Position numbers and translations under genes: made by a program
From: Bacteroidales bacterium
GTDB lineage: Bacteria > Bacteroidota > Bacteroidia > Bacteroidales > P3
Assembly: GCA_017988355.1 (NCBI GenBank)
Contig: JAGNRX010000092.1
Coordinates: 1 to 5,421, forward strand
Direction: 5' to 3'
Length of the DNA: 5,421 nucleotides
Part shown: piece after piece, positions 1-5,421 of the stretch
How the letters are laid out: every line of letters starts with the position of its first letter
How positions within the stretch are numbered: the stretch's first letter is position 1
Notes under the pieces: generated by a model
What the model saw: the letters and a program-made list of their open reading frames with translations, nothing else
What the model was told of the DNA's origin: nothing
Database searches by the model: none

Positions 1-1
1 A

Positions 2-586
2 GCTCAATTAAAAGATGGATTTGGATTTCAGTTTGGCGTTAATGATTCAAAAGTTCAATCATTCTCGGTTAATTCAACTTATACAGACCCTTATTCTTTC
101 ATACAAAGAAATGCTAAGGGCTTAGAAGAAGGTCAAAACTTGGCAACAGCAATTCTTTTTACAAATGCAAAAAATGTTTTTAACAGTTCGCCAACTGATA
201 GGATATTTAGTTTTAGTATTGTATTTACTTCCCCTATAACCTCTTCCCAATCAATGACGCCTCCTTATAATTCATTTATATTTACAAATAGTGATTTAAA
301 TAATTTAAGTAGGGGTCAAGAAATTCATTTGCCTAATTACATGCCTACAGCAAAAGCTGATAGAAGTTTGTTTGGAAAAGGACAGGATAAGTCTGATGAA
401 AATCTAGGCTTTTATTATGTTTCAGAACAGAAGTTTCCATTTGCAATACATATACCAACTTCTTATGTAGTACCAACGGAAATGATGAGGATAGATGTTT
501 TCTACCCTAGGTTCAATGATTGGGTTAATAGCTTTGGTGTAACTAACACCGATTGGTATAATTTTCCAATAGGCAATAAGAAATAA
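2..586 (+). CDS. LruC/DUF4842 domain-containing protein, C-terminal part (5' truncated by window)
   Basis: The frame is open from the left edge to a TAA at 584-586, giving 194 residues of a longer protein; the true start lies outside the window. The fragment looks like the C-terminal domain of LruC-domain (DUF4842) proteins, large surface or exported proteins common in Bacteroidota. Seen here: a G-F-G-F-Q-F segment at the beginning, GLEEGQNLATAILF (residues 40-53, matching the family's 'NG.E.GQ..A.I..F' block), HLPNYMPTAKADRSLFG (109-125), a polar gap, PFAIHIP (146-152), YPRFNDWV (168-175) and a terminal TDWY (183-186). That order of blocks (LPGYKPT-like, ADxSLFG, PWAIxIP-like, YPHFAEWV-like, PDWY) is what I recall for the family. 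The molecular function of the domain is not established. No anchoring or secretion signal can be judged because the N-terminus is missing. A perfect hairpin terminator follows 28 bp after the stop. Confidence 0.82.
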   Translation, partial: AQLKDGFGFQFGVNDSKVQSFSVNSTYTDPYSFIQRNAKGLEEGQNLATAILFTNAKNVFNSSPTDRIFSFSIVFTSPITSSQSMTPPYNSFIFTNSDLNNLSRGQEIHLPNYMPTAKADRSLFGKGQDKSDENLGFYYVSEQKFPFAIHIPTSYVVPTEMMRIDVFYPRFNDWVNSFGVTNTDWYNFPIGNKK

Positions 587-614
587 CAGTTATAGTTTAT
601 TAACTATTAAAGAT

Positions 615-675
615 ACGTCCCAAATAAGTGAAATAATTAACACTTATTTGGGACGTTCTTGTTTTTATTCTTTTT
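615..675 (+). terminator. Rho-independent terminator after the LruC-domain gene
   Basis: A perfect 16-bp inverted repeat (615-630 with 641-656; arm acgtcccaaataagtg) encloses a 10-nt loop. It is followed by a T-rich run (657-675) with several tracts of T. It lies 28 bp after the stop at 586, on the path of plus-strand transcription. The minus-strand exit is less U-rich, so it may work in both directions but mainly serves the plus-strand gene. Confidence 0.85.
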
Positions 676-726
676 ACCCCTTCTTGAATACTATCTGGAT
701 AATCAATTAGTGGATTGGTAAGAGAG

Positions 727-760
727 AATAAAAAAAGAGACGCGATTTATCGCGTCTCTA
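727..760 (-). terminator. Rho-independent terminator of the ferritin gene
   Basis: The arms agagacgcga (736-745) and tcgcgtctct (750-759) form a 10-bp stem with a 4-nt loop. On the minus strand the stem is followed by seven T residues (complement of 730-736, the first of which closes the stem). It lies 33 bp beyond the ferritin stop at 793. The CGCG-containing stem stands out in this AT-rich sequence, and similar GAGACGCG palindromes can be dispersed repeats, so the hairpin may also be a repeated element. Confidence 0.85.
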
Positions 761-792
761 CAAAATCAAACAATTATCAATTTAAATTTTAA

Positions 793-1305
793 TTATTCAG
801 CTGTTGCAATTGGAATGTATTTTCTTGCTTGCAATTCTTTATCTAATTGGTAAATACCATAACCGTTATCCCCAACTAATGATAGGGTATCGATTATTGC
901 TTGCACGTTTTCTTCTTCTTCAACTTGCTCGTCGATAAACCATTTCAACATTGATTGTGTTGCATAGTCTTTTTCTTCTGTTGCTAATGCGTATATGTCA
1001 TTAATGTTTTTTGTAACAACTTGTTCGTGAGCTAATGAATCTTTATAGGCTTCTAATGGTGATTTCCATGTTTTTTGAAGCTTTGCAAGAGGTCTTAGTT
1101 CTGGATGAGAACCTCTTGATAACATATAGTTTAAGAATTTCATTGCGTGGTCTTGTTCTTCTTTGAATTGAATTTCCATCCAATTTGCAAACCCAGGTAA
1201 CCCTTTTGCAGAAAAATCAGCTGACATTGATAAATAAAGGAATGCTGACCAATATTCTACGTTTATTTGAGCGTTAATAGCTTCTTCTAATTTCTTACTT
1301 AACAT
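793..1305 (-). CDS. ftnA: Ferritin (non-heme, FtnA type)
   Basis: This encodes a 170-residue bacterial ferritin, a subunit of the 24-mer cytosolic cage that oxidises Fe(II) and stores it as a ferric mineral. The whole length fits the family without gaps. Residues align by number with E. coli FtnA: di-iron ferroxidase ligands E17, E50, H53, E94, E126 (with Q127), E129 and E130 are all present, as is conserved Y24. The pattern INVEYWSAFLYL then FKEEQDHAMKFL then FIDEQVEEEENV is typical of four-helix ferritins, and no bacterioferritin heme-ligand methionine region is evident. The ATG at 1303-1305 matches the family N-terminus (MLSKKLEEAINAQIN). It has its own Bacteroidota-type promoter about 45 bp upstream and a terminator downstream, so it is probably monocistronic. 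It lies next to an Hcp/HcpR locus, but no copy of that palindrome is seen in front of it, so co-regulation is not supported. Confidence 0.96.
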   Translation of the reverse strand: MLSKKLEEAINAQINVEYWSAFLYLSMSADFSAKGLPGFANWMEIQFKEEQDHAMKFLNYMLSRGSHPELRPLAKLQKTWKSPLEAYKDSLAHEQVVTKNINDIYALATEEKDYATQSMLKWFIDEQVEEEENVQAIIDTLSLVGDNGYGIYQLDKELQARKYIPIATAE

Positions 1306-1351
1306 AATATATTCGTGTTTTTAATTAATAAATCTTGTTATTATTCTTATA

Positions 1352-1383
1352 CAAAGGTAATTGATATTTTATCCAATTACAAA
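1352..1383 (-). promoter_or_regulatory. Promoter of ferritin gene (Bacteroidota -33/-7 type)
   Basis: Read on the minus strand there is TTTG (1380-1383), a 20-nt spacer and TACCTTTG (1352-1359), a full match to the Bacteroidota consensus TTTG-N19-21-TAnnTTTG. The predicted start near 1347 gives a leader of about 41 nt. The -33 element overlaps the last codons of the upstream glycosylase gene (stop at 1377-1379), so ferritin can be expressed independently of that operon. Confidence 0.75.
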
Positions 1384-1892
1384 TTATTAACGACAAACCT
1401 CCACTTTTTATTGCGATACTCCTCTGTTGCATAATTTATTCCTATTCTTGTGGCTGAAATATATTCAACTACCATTCCATCGTCCTCAATCCACAATTCA
1501 TTGCTAAGGGATAGATCTATTTTATTTAATTCTCTTGTAATATTCAGTGCTTTGGTGAGTTTGCCCGGTCCATTATAGTTTTCAACTCCTCTAATCATAA
1601 CCCCTTCTGGATTATCCTTCTTTCCACTAACTATATTAAGAAGATTATGCATACCATAACATAAGTAAATATAGGTTATCCCTCCTTCTTCAAACATCGG
1701 TTCGTTTCTTTGAGTCTTCCCCTTATAGGCATGTGAGGCAGTATCTTCTTTACCAAAATAGCTCTCAGTTTCTACTATCCTTAACTTAATGATTTCTTGT
1801 CCTTGTTTCTTACAAAGTAGTTTCCCTAAAAGAGAAGGAGCAAGGTCTAAGGCATTTTGGGAGAAGAATTCTTTTGTTAATCTATTACTCAT
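1377..1892 (-). CDS. mpg: DNA-3-methyladenine glycosylase, AAG/MPG family
   Basis: This is a 171-residue monofunctional base-excision glycosylase of the alkyladenine type, which removes 3-methyladenine, hypoxanthine and etheno-adenine from DNA. By alignment to human AAG, the general-base glutamate is E43 (VETESYFG; human E125) and the pocket residues are Y45 (Y127), H54 (H136), Y76 (Y159), N86 (N169) and R101 (R182). The base-flipping intercalating tyrosine is Y79 in YGMHNLLNI (Y162). GPGKLTKALNI (108-118) and the C-terminal RIGINYA..WRFVV are also family blocks. The protein is a little short compared with the usual 190-200 residues but has no missing core. It begins only 5 nt after the stop of the Crp/Fnr regulator, on the same strand, so the two are probably cotranscribed. 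No separate promoter or terminator is visible between them. The ATG at 1890-1892 is well placed for the family N-terminus. Confidence 0.95.
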   Translation of the reverse strand: MSNRLTKEFFSQNALDLAPSLLGKLLCKKQGQEIIKLRIVETESYFGKEDTASHAYKGKTQRNEPMFEEGGITYIYLCYGMHNLLNIVSGKKDNPEGVMIRGVENYNGPGKLTKALNITRELNKIDLSLSNELWIEDDGMVVEYISATRIGINYATEEYRNKKWRFVVNNL

Positions 1893-1897
1893 TCCCG

Positions 1898-2569
1898 TTA
1901 ATTACTTTCTCTAAATATTCTTGCAAGTTCTGGTTTGTTTAAAATAATAAAGTTTTTTTGTTTAGATTTTATTAGACCTTCATCAATCATATCTTTAATA
2001 GTTTTAGAAAGAGCAGGTCTTGTAACCCCAAACATATTTGCAAGCTCTTGCTGGGTATGAACAATTTCAAATTCATTCGAGTAGTGATAGTGAGAGTTCT
2101 CTAATAGATAGCCAGCAATTCTACTTTTTATTGTGCCAAAACAAAGGGATCTAACTTTTGTGGATAAGAAGCTACTCCTATTTGATATCATTCTTAGGAA
2201 GTTCATAAGTAGCTTTGGGTTTCTTTGTAACATATAATTAAATTCGACCTTTGAAATAGGGAGAACCTTTACTGTTCCAACAGCAACAACTTCAACCGGA
2301 ACCTTATTTGTTTCTGCATAAAAGATTGCAGGGGCAATAACTCCAGGGGCTGCAATTGTCTCTATAAACATATTCTTTCCGCTAATATGTGTCATCGAAT
2401 TTGATACTTCTCCCTCCAAAAGAAGGAGTAAATACTTATATTCATCTCCTTGGTCAAGAATGGTTTCCCCAGGAACGTAAGTTCTGATACCATATTGTTT
2501 ACCAATAACTTTTGCTATTTCGTCCTCAGACATATCTTCAAAAAGAGGACAGTTAATCAAGTTTTCCAT
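1898..2569 (-). CDS. hcpR: Crp/Fnr-family transcriptional regulator, HcpR-like
   Basis: A 223-residue regulator if it starts at the ATG 2567-2569. A TTG two codons upstream would give 225 residues, but the ATG fits better (MENLINCPLFEDMSEDEI). Residues 1-110 form a cyclic-nucleotide-binding-like sensor domain (GETILDQGDEYKYLLLLLEGEV at 34-55; APGVIAPAIFYAE at 74-86). A dimerisation helix runs roughly from 107 to 140. Residues 145-223 form the winged helix, with the helix-turn-helix at about 171-200 (QQELANMFGVTRPALSKTIKDM). Only two cysteines are present (C7, C143), so it is not an Fnr-type [4Fe-4S] oxygen sensor. The 'IAPAIFYAE..VPV' stretch recalls HcpR of Porphyromonas, reported to sense NO through heme. 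It is divergent from hcp, and a palindromic Crp-type site lies between them, which supports assignment as the hcp regulator. Family call is very sure; the HcpR name is inferred from homology by memory and from context. Confidence 0.9.
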   Translation of the reverse strand: MENLINCPLFEDMSEDEIAKVIGKQYGIRTYVPGETILDQGDEYKYLLLLLEGEVSNSMTHISGKNMFIETIAAPGVIAPAIFYAETNKVPVEVVAVGTVKVLPISKVEFNYMLQRNPKLLMNFLRMISNRSSFLSTKVRSLCFGTIKSRIAGYLLENSHYHYSNEFEIVHTQQELANMFGVTRPALSKTIKDMIDEGLIKSKQKNFIILNKPELARIFRESN

Positions 2570-2572
2570 ATG

Positions 2573-2580
2573 CAAATATA
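2573..2580 (-). promoter_or_regulatory. Possible -7 box of the regulator gene
   Basis: Minus-strand TATATTTG ends only 3 nt before the ATG at 2569, which would put transcription start at or next to the start codon (leaderless or nearly so). No good TTTG is found 19-21 bp upstream; the closest is TTTA at 22 bp (2603-2606). The -33 region is covered by the palindrome at 2595-2616, so a protein bound there could block or modulate this promoter. Tentative. Confidence 0.4.
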
Positions 2581-2594
2581 AATTAATTTTCTTG

Positions 2595-2616
2595 GTTTGT
2601 AATAAATGTTACAAAC
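2595..2616. promoter_or_regulatory. Crp/Fnr-type palindromic operator in the regulator-hcp divergent region
   Basis: A perfect inverted repeat, GTTTGTAA-N6-TTACAAAC, has the size and symmetry of Crp/Fnr-family operators. Its centre (2605.5) is 29.5 bp upstream of the first base of the hcp -7 box, which places it near -41.5 of the predicted start at about 2647, the class II activation position. Eighteen bases (2596-2613) recur with one mismatch in front of the ferredoxin gene at 5133-5150. The probable binder is the HcpR-like regulator encoded next to it. Confidence 0.8.
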
Positions 2617-2634
2617 AATTATTGTTTCTAGGGC

Positions 2635-2642
2635 TATCTTTG
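2635..2642 (+). promoter_or_regulatory. -7 box of hcp promoter
   Basis: TATCTTTG matches TAnnTTTG exactly and lies 32 bp before the hcp ATG. No TTTG occurs 19-21 bp upstream; that region instead borders the palindromic operator. A weak -33 next to an activator site at about -41.5 is typical of an activator-dependent promoter. Confidence 0.7.
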
Positions 2643-2674
2643 CACCATATTATAAACCTAAAAATTAAAAAACT

Positions 2675-4321
2675 ATGAGTTCAATGTTTTGTTTTCAATG
2701 CCAAGAGACAGCGGGCAACAAAGGCTGTGCAATAAAAGGTGTTTGTGGAAAAGAACCTCAAACATCTAATTATATGGATATGTTACTATATGCTACAAGA
2801 GGAATAGCAATAGTAAATATGAAGCTTAGAGAAAAGAATCTTGCAAGCAAAAAAGCTGAGCATGCAATTATGGATGCTTTGTTTGCAACAATTACAAATG
2901 CAAACTTTGACGATAGTGCAATTATTGCAAAAATTGACTATGCTTTTCGTTTAAAAGATACTCTTATTGCAGAAGCAAAAGAAAAAGGTATTGCTTTACC
3001 AGAAATGGATGAAGTATGGTTTAAGGTTGAAGCTCATGATTACTTATCATTTGCTTCAAAGGTTGGTGTTTTAAATGAAACTAACGAGGATATTCGTTCA
3101 TTAAAACAACTTGCACTTATTGGGCTTAAAGGTCTTGCAGCTTATGCAGAACATGCATTAAACCTAAACTATGAAGATGCTTCTTTATATGAAATACTTG
3201 AAGAAACACTTTACGGAGTTAGTTCTCACGAATTAGGAGCAGATGAATTAACAGCTTTAGTTCTTAAAGTTGGATCTATCGGAGTAAATGCAATGGCATT
3301 ACTTGACAAAGCAAACACATCTACTTACGGAAACCCAGAAATAACAAAGGTTAATTTAGGCGTAAGAAAGAATCCTGGTATTTTGATTTCAGGTCACGAT
3401 TTGAAAGATCTTGAGGAATTACTAATGCAAACTGAAGGAACAGGAGTTGACGTTTACACTCACGGTGAAATGCTTCCTGCAAACTCATACCCAGCTTTCA
3501 AGAAATATTCTAATTTCGTTGGAAACTACGGTGGATCATGGTGGCACCAAAAAGAGGAATTCTCTACATTCAACGGACCAATCCTATTTACAACAAACTG
3601 TATTGTTCCACCAGCAAAAGATGCTAACTACTTAGGTAAAATCTTTACAACTGGTAGTTCAGGACTTGCAGGAGCAATCCATATTGCACCAAGAGAAGCA
3701 GGTAAACAAAAAGATTTCTCTCAAATCATTGCAATGGCTAAAACATGCCCTGCACCAACAGAAATTGAAACAGGTGAGTTAGTTGCAGGTTTTGCACATA
3801 ATCAAGTTCTTCAATTAGCTGATAAAGTTGTTGATGCTGTTAAAGCAGGAGCTATCAAGAAATTTGTTGTAATGGCAGGATGTGATGGTAGAATGAAATC
3901 AAGAAACTACTATACTGAATTTGCTGAAGCTCTTCCAAAAGACACAGTAATCTTAACTGCAGGATGTGCTAAATACCGTTATAACAAACTTCCATTAGGT
4001 GATATCGGTGGAATTCCAAGAGTACTTGACGCAGGACAATGTAATGATAGCTATTCATTAGTTGTAATTGCACTTGCTCTTAAGGATGCATTCGGTTTAG
4101 AAGATATTAACGACTTACCAATAGTTTATAATATCGCTTGGTACGAACAAAAAGCAGTAATTGTTCTTCTAGCACTTCTTTCATTAGGAGTAAAGAACAT
4201 TCACTTAGGACCAACACTTCCAGCTTTCCTTTCACCAAATGTTGTTGATGTTTTAGTTAAAAACTTCGGCATAGGAGGAATATCAACTGTTGAAGAAGAT
4301 ATGAAAAACTGGATAGCATAA
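2675..4321 (+). CDS. hcp: Hydroxylamine reductase / hybrid cluster protein (class I Hcp)
   Basis: A 548-residue hybrid cluster protein, a cytoplasmic iron-sulfur enzyme that reduces hydroxylamine to ammonia in vitro and acts in NO detoxification in vivo. The N-terminal cysteines C6, C9, C18 and C24 have the spacing CX2CX8CX5C, the class I pattern for a [4Fe-4S] cubane, rather than the wider class II spacing of enteric bacteria. Hybrid cluster (4Fe-2S-2O) ligands are all present: H241 (GHDLKDL), E265 (HGEMLPA), C309 (TTNCIVPP), C403 (AGCDGR, the persulfide cysteine), C431 (AGCAKYRYN), C456 (GQCNDSYS) and E491 (WYEQKAV). Each is offset by exactly three from the Desulfovibrio vulgaris numbering, so the protein is full length without indels between ligands. 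The ATG at 2675 fits; an in-frame ATG three codons later is possible. It is monocistronic by its terminator. An upstream Crp-type site and divergent HcpR-like gene point to activation under nitrosative stress. Confidence 0.98.
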   Translation: MSSMFCFQCQETAGNKGCAIKGVCGKEPQTSNYMDMLLYATRGIAIVNMKLREKNLASKKAEHAIMDALFATITNANFDDSAIIAKIDYAFRLKDTLIAEAKEKGIALPEMDEVWFKVEAHDYLSFASKVGVLNETNEDIRSLKQLALIGLKGLAAYAEHALNLNYEDASLYEILEETLYGVSSHELGADELTALVLKVGSIGVNAMALLDKANTSTYGNPEITKVNLGVRKNPGILISGHDLKDLEELLMQTEGTGVDVYTHGEMLPANSYPAFKKYSNFVGNYGGSWWHQKEEFSTFNGPILFTTNCIVPPAKDANYLGKIFTTGSSGLAGAIHIAPREAGKQKDFSQIIAMAKTCPAPTEIETGELVAGFAHNQVLQLADKVVDAVKAGAIKKFVVMAGCDGRMKSRNYYTEFAEALPKDTVILTAGCAKYRYNKLPLGDIGGIPRVLDAGQCNDSYSLVVIALALKDAFGLEDINDLPIVYNIAWYEQKAVIVLLALLSLGVKNIHLGPTLPAFLSPNVVDVLVKNFGIGGISTVEEDMKNWIA

Positions 4322-4347
4322 TTATCTAAACCTATTAAAATAATTTT

Positions 4348-4380
4348 AAGAGCTAACCCGAAAGAGTTAGCTCTTTTTTT
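4348..4380 (+). terminator. Rho-independent terminator of hcp
   Basis: A perfect 10-bp stem, aagagctaac (4348-4357) with gttagctctt (4366-4375), encloses an 8-nt loop and leads into seven T residues (4374-4380). It begins 27 bp after the hcp stop and closes the hcp transcript before the microsatellite. Confidence 0.92.
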
Positions 4381-4440
4381 GTTCTGTGATAGTTATAGAT
4401 TTAGAGTTTAGTCCTATAATAAATAATAACACAAATAGAT

Positions 4441-4475
<35 letters not shown>

Positions 4476-4495
4476 GCGAAATAAATGTAATTATT

Positions 4496-4526
4496 TTTGG
4501 TTAATAGGATATTATTCATATATTTG
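4496..4526 (+). promoter_or_regulatory. Promoter of the small secreted protein gene
   Basis: TTTG (4496-4499), a 19-nt spacer and TATATTTG (4519-4526) match the Bacteroidota promoter consensus. The predicted start near 4531 gives a leader of about 100 nt before the ATG at 4634. The rest of the 312-bp gap (4322-4633) holds the hcp terminator, the GTTA array and this promoter. In the leader I see only a weak 5-bp hairpin (4546-4550 with 4572-4576) and no recognisable riboswitch. Confidence 0.7.
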
Positions 4527-4633
4527 CAGCAATAAAACTCGTAAACTAAGATAATAAGTACTTCCCTCACCCTTAGAAATTTCATAGTTAAGAATATAAT
4601 ATCTTTTGTTCGTATAATTAAAATCAAAATGCA

Positions 4634-5065
4634 ATGAAAAAATCTAAATTTATCGTAGTAATGTTAGTAAGTCTGTTTATTTCAAATGGCGTATTACTTG
4701 CAAACAATTTTGCTTCAAATCAAGAAAAGATTCAAAATGATGATGGCAAAAAAGATAAGGTAACATTAATAGCTAAGAATATGGATGAAGCTAAAAAGTT
4801 AATTGCTTCAAAGAAATCTGAAGGGTGGGAAATGGTATCGATGCAAAAAAATAGTGATGGGACACATACGCTTTTATTTAAGAATGAAAAGGAAAAAAAG
4901 TATTCATCTGTTGAAGAACTCCTTCTTGATCACCCAGGGGATAAATTCCCAGATGGAGATTATATCAGTGAATCATCAAAAGGTGAAAAAATTGTTGAAA
5001 CTTTTGTAGATTGTAAGGTTGTCAAAAAAACTGTTAATGGTAAGGAAGTAGCTATAGATAAATAA
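4634..5065 (+). CDS. Small secreted protein of unknown family
   Basis: A 143-residue protein that I do not recognise. The N-terminus is a Sec signal peptide: basic MKKSK, a hydrophobic core at about 6-22, and likely cleavage after A23 (LLA|NN) or A27 (NFA|S). There is no lipobox cysteine, so it is probably released to the periplasm or beyond as a mature protein of about 116-120 residues. The mature part is highly charged and lysine-rich and has one cysteine (C127) and no further membrane segment. The stretch from V43 to K86 (MDEAKKLIASKKSEGWEMVS, then a hydrophobic TLLFKNE strand) loosely recalls the helix-'GWE.V'-strand pattern of small DUF4177-like domains; this is a resemblance only. It has its own promoter and terminator, so it is monocistronic between hcp and the ferredoxin gene. 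Signal peptide, codon-dense reading frame and flanking signals make it a real gene; function unknown. Confidence 0.85.
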   Translation: MKKSKFIVVMLVSLFISNGVLLANNFASNQEKIQNDDGKKDKVTLIAKNMDEAKKLIASKKSEGWEMVSMQKNSDGTHTLLFKNEKEKKYSSVEELLLDHPGDKFPDGDYISESSKGEKIVETFVDCKVVKKTVNGKEVAIDK

Positions 5066-5096
5066 GTATTTTAATAAGTATAATTCTAATAATATT

Positions 5097-5128
5097 AAGG
5101 CTAGCTCGTAAGGGTTAGCCTTTTTTTT
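5097..5128 (+). terminator. Rho-independent terminator of the small secreted protein gene
   Basis: The arms at 5097-5107 and 5112-5122 form an 11-bp stem with two G-U pairs and a GTAA tetraloop (GNRA type) closed by C-G. An eight-T run (5121-5128) follows. It is 31 bp after the stop and only 4 bp before the next operator, so the ferredoxin gene depends on its own promoter. Confidence 0.9.
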
Positions 5129-5132
5129 GTGC

Positions 5133-5150
5133 TTTGTAATCAATGTTACA
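5133..5150. promoter_or_regulatory. Crp/Fnr-type operator upstream of ferredoxin gene (second copy)
   Basis: TTTGTAAT-c-AATGTTACA differs by one base from the 18 bases at 2596-2613 upstream of hcp. The inverted half-sites TGTAA and TTACA are separated by 6 nt. The centre at 5142.5 is 29.5 bp before the first base of the -7 box at 5172, exactly the same geometry as at hcp, implying activation by the same regulator. Confidence 0.78.
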
Positions 5151-5171
5151 GAACTTTGTTTTCTTTGTTTG

Positions 5172-5179
5172 TATTTTTG
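5172..5179 (+). promoter_or_regulatory. -7 box of ferredoxin gene promoter
   Basis: TATTTTTG matches TAnnTTTG and lies 33 bp before the ATG at 5213. As with hcp, there is no TTTG at the proper -33 distance, and the palindrome takes that place. Predicted start is near 5184, giving a leader of about 29 nt. Confidence 0.68.
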
Positions 5180-5212
5180 CATTAGAAATTAAAACTAAAA
5201 ACTAAATACGAT

Positions 5213-5421
5213 ATGAAAAGAACAGTAATAAAAATAGATGAGGACTTATGTAATGGTTGTGGACAATGTGTTACAGGTTGTCACGAAGGAGCATTACAAT
5301 TAATAGATGGCAAAGCAGTAATGATTAGCGAAATGTACTGTGATGGGCTAGGAGCTTGCATTGGCGAATGTCCTGTTGGAGCAATTGAACTAATTGAAAA
5401 GGAAGCAGAGGCTTATGATGA
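5213..5421 (+). CDS. frdX: Dicluster ferredoxin, Hcp-associated FrdX type, N-terminal part (3' truncated by window)
   Basis: From the ATG at 5213 the frame is open to the window edge: 69 complete codons. The first cluster motif is C13-X2-C16-X2-C19-X3-C23, followed by His where Pro is usual (VTGCHEGAL). The second is C43-X5-C49-X3-C53-P ([16 protein letters not shown]). L46 stands where the second cysteine of a standard CX2CX2CX3CP motif would be, so the cluster ligated by C43, C49 and C23 may be [3Fe-4S] or have another ligand. The [11 protein letters not shown]...EAEAYD block matches a group of 4Fe-4S proteins that accompany hcp in anaerobes and have a longer C-terminal domain, so the gene probably runs a few hundred bases beyond the edge. 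The likely role is electron transfer to Hcp in the cytoplasm. The shared operator with hcp supports this pairing; the frdX name is by context and resemblance. Confidence 0.88.
   Translation, partial: MKRTVIKIDEDLCNGCGQCVTGCHEGALQLIDGKAVMISEMYCDGLGACIGECPVGAIELIEKEAEAYD

Noticed and set aside
140..586. A 148-residue ORF starting at TTG 140
   Set aside because: The frame is open to the left edge and the residues before 140 match the same LruC-domain pattern, so 140 is not a start; the gene is truncated by the window.
1898..2569. Regulator as an Fnr-type oxygen sensor
   Set aside because: Only two cysteines (C7, C143) exist, too few for the four-cysteine [4Fe-4S] cluster of Fnr.
2570..2575. 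TTG at 2573-2575 as the regulator start
   Set aside because: The ATG at 2567-2569 is two codons downstream and a better start; the TTG overlaps the probable -7 box.
3447..3635. 62-residue plus-strand ORF
   Set aside because: It lies inside hcp in another frame, has no domain pattern or promoter, and is a shadow of a certain gene.
4486..4501. TGTAA half-site near the secreted-protein promoter as a third regulator site
   Set aside because: The second half (ttggt) does not match TTACA, and the spacing to the -7 box (25.5) differs from the 29.5 of the two real sites.
4803..5009. 68-residue plus-strand ORF
   Set aside because: It overlaps the secreted protein gene in another frame, with lysine-rich low-complexity sequence typical of frame-shifted AT-rich coding DNA.
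4976..5182. 68-residue minus-strand ORF
   Set aside because: It runs antisense through the end of the secreted protein gene, its terminator and the ferredoxin operator, and its composition is low-complexity.

Overview
The window looks like part of an AT-rich, anaerobic or microaerophilic member of the Bacteroidota. Genes lack Shine-Dalgarno sequences. Several intergenic regions carry the Bacteroidota-type promoter (-33 TTTG, -7 TAnnTTTG). The protein set fits too: a LruC-domain surface protein, a class I hybrid cluster protein, a prokaryotic ferritin and an HcpR-like Crp/Fnr regulator. I cannot name the genus from the sequence alone.

Layout. Positions 2-586 (+) hold the C-terminal part of a LruC/DUF4842-type protein, cut by the window's left edge. 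It converges on a ferritin gene (793-1305, -), and each has its own hairpin terminator in the gap. Upstream of ferritin on the minus strand, a Crp/Fnr-family regulator (1898-2569) and an AAG-type DNA-3-methyladenine glycosylase (1377-1892) form a two-gene operon with a 5-nt gap. Divergent from the regulator is hcp, encoding hybrid cluster protein (2675-4321, +), with all seven hybrid-cluster ligands intact. A strong terminator follows, then a 312-bp gap with a (GTTA)8.75 microsatellite and a good promoter. Next come a small secreted protein of unknown family (4634-5065), another terminator, and the start of a dicluster ferredoxin resembling the Hcp-associated FrdX (5213 to the right edge).

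The main result is regulatory. The hcp and ferredoxin genes lie about 2.5 kb apart but are each preceded by almost the same 18-bp palindrome (TTTGTAATnAATGTTACA, one mismatch between copies). In both cases the palindrome centre is 29.5 bp upstream of the first base of a TAnnTTTG box. That places it near -41.5, the class II activator position of Crp/Fnr proteins. With an HcpR-like regulator divergent from hcp, this reads as a local nitrosative-stress regulon: regulator, Hcp (NO/hydroxylamine reduction) and a candidate electron-donor ferredoxin. The glycosylase cotranscribed with the regulator may add repair of deaminated or alkylated bases, and the adjacent ferritin iron storage. The inclusion of these two in the response is inference.
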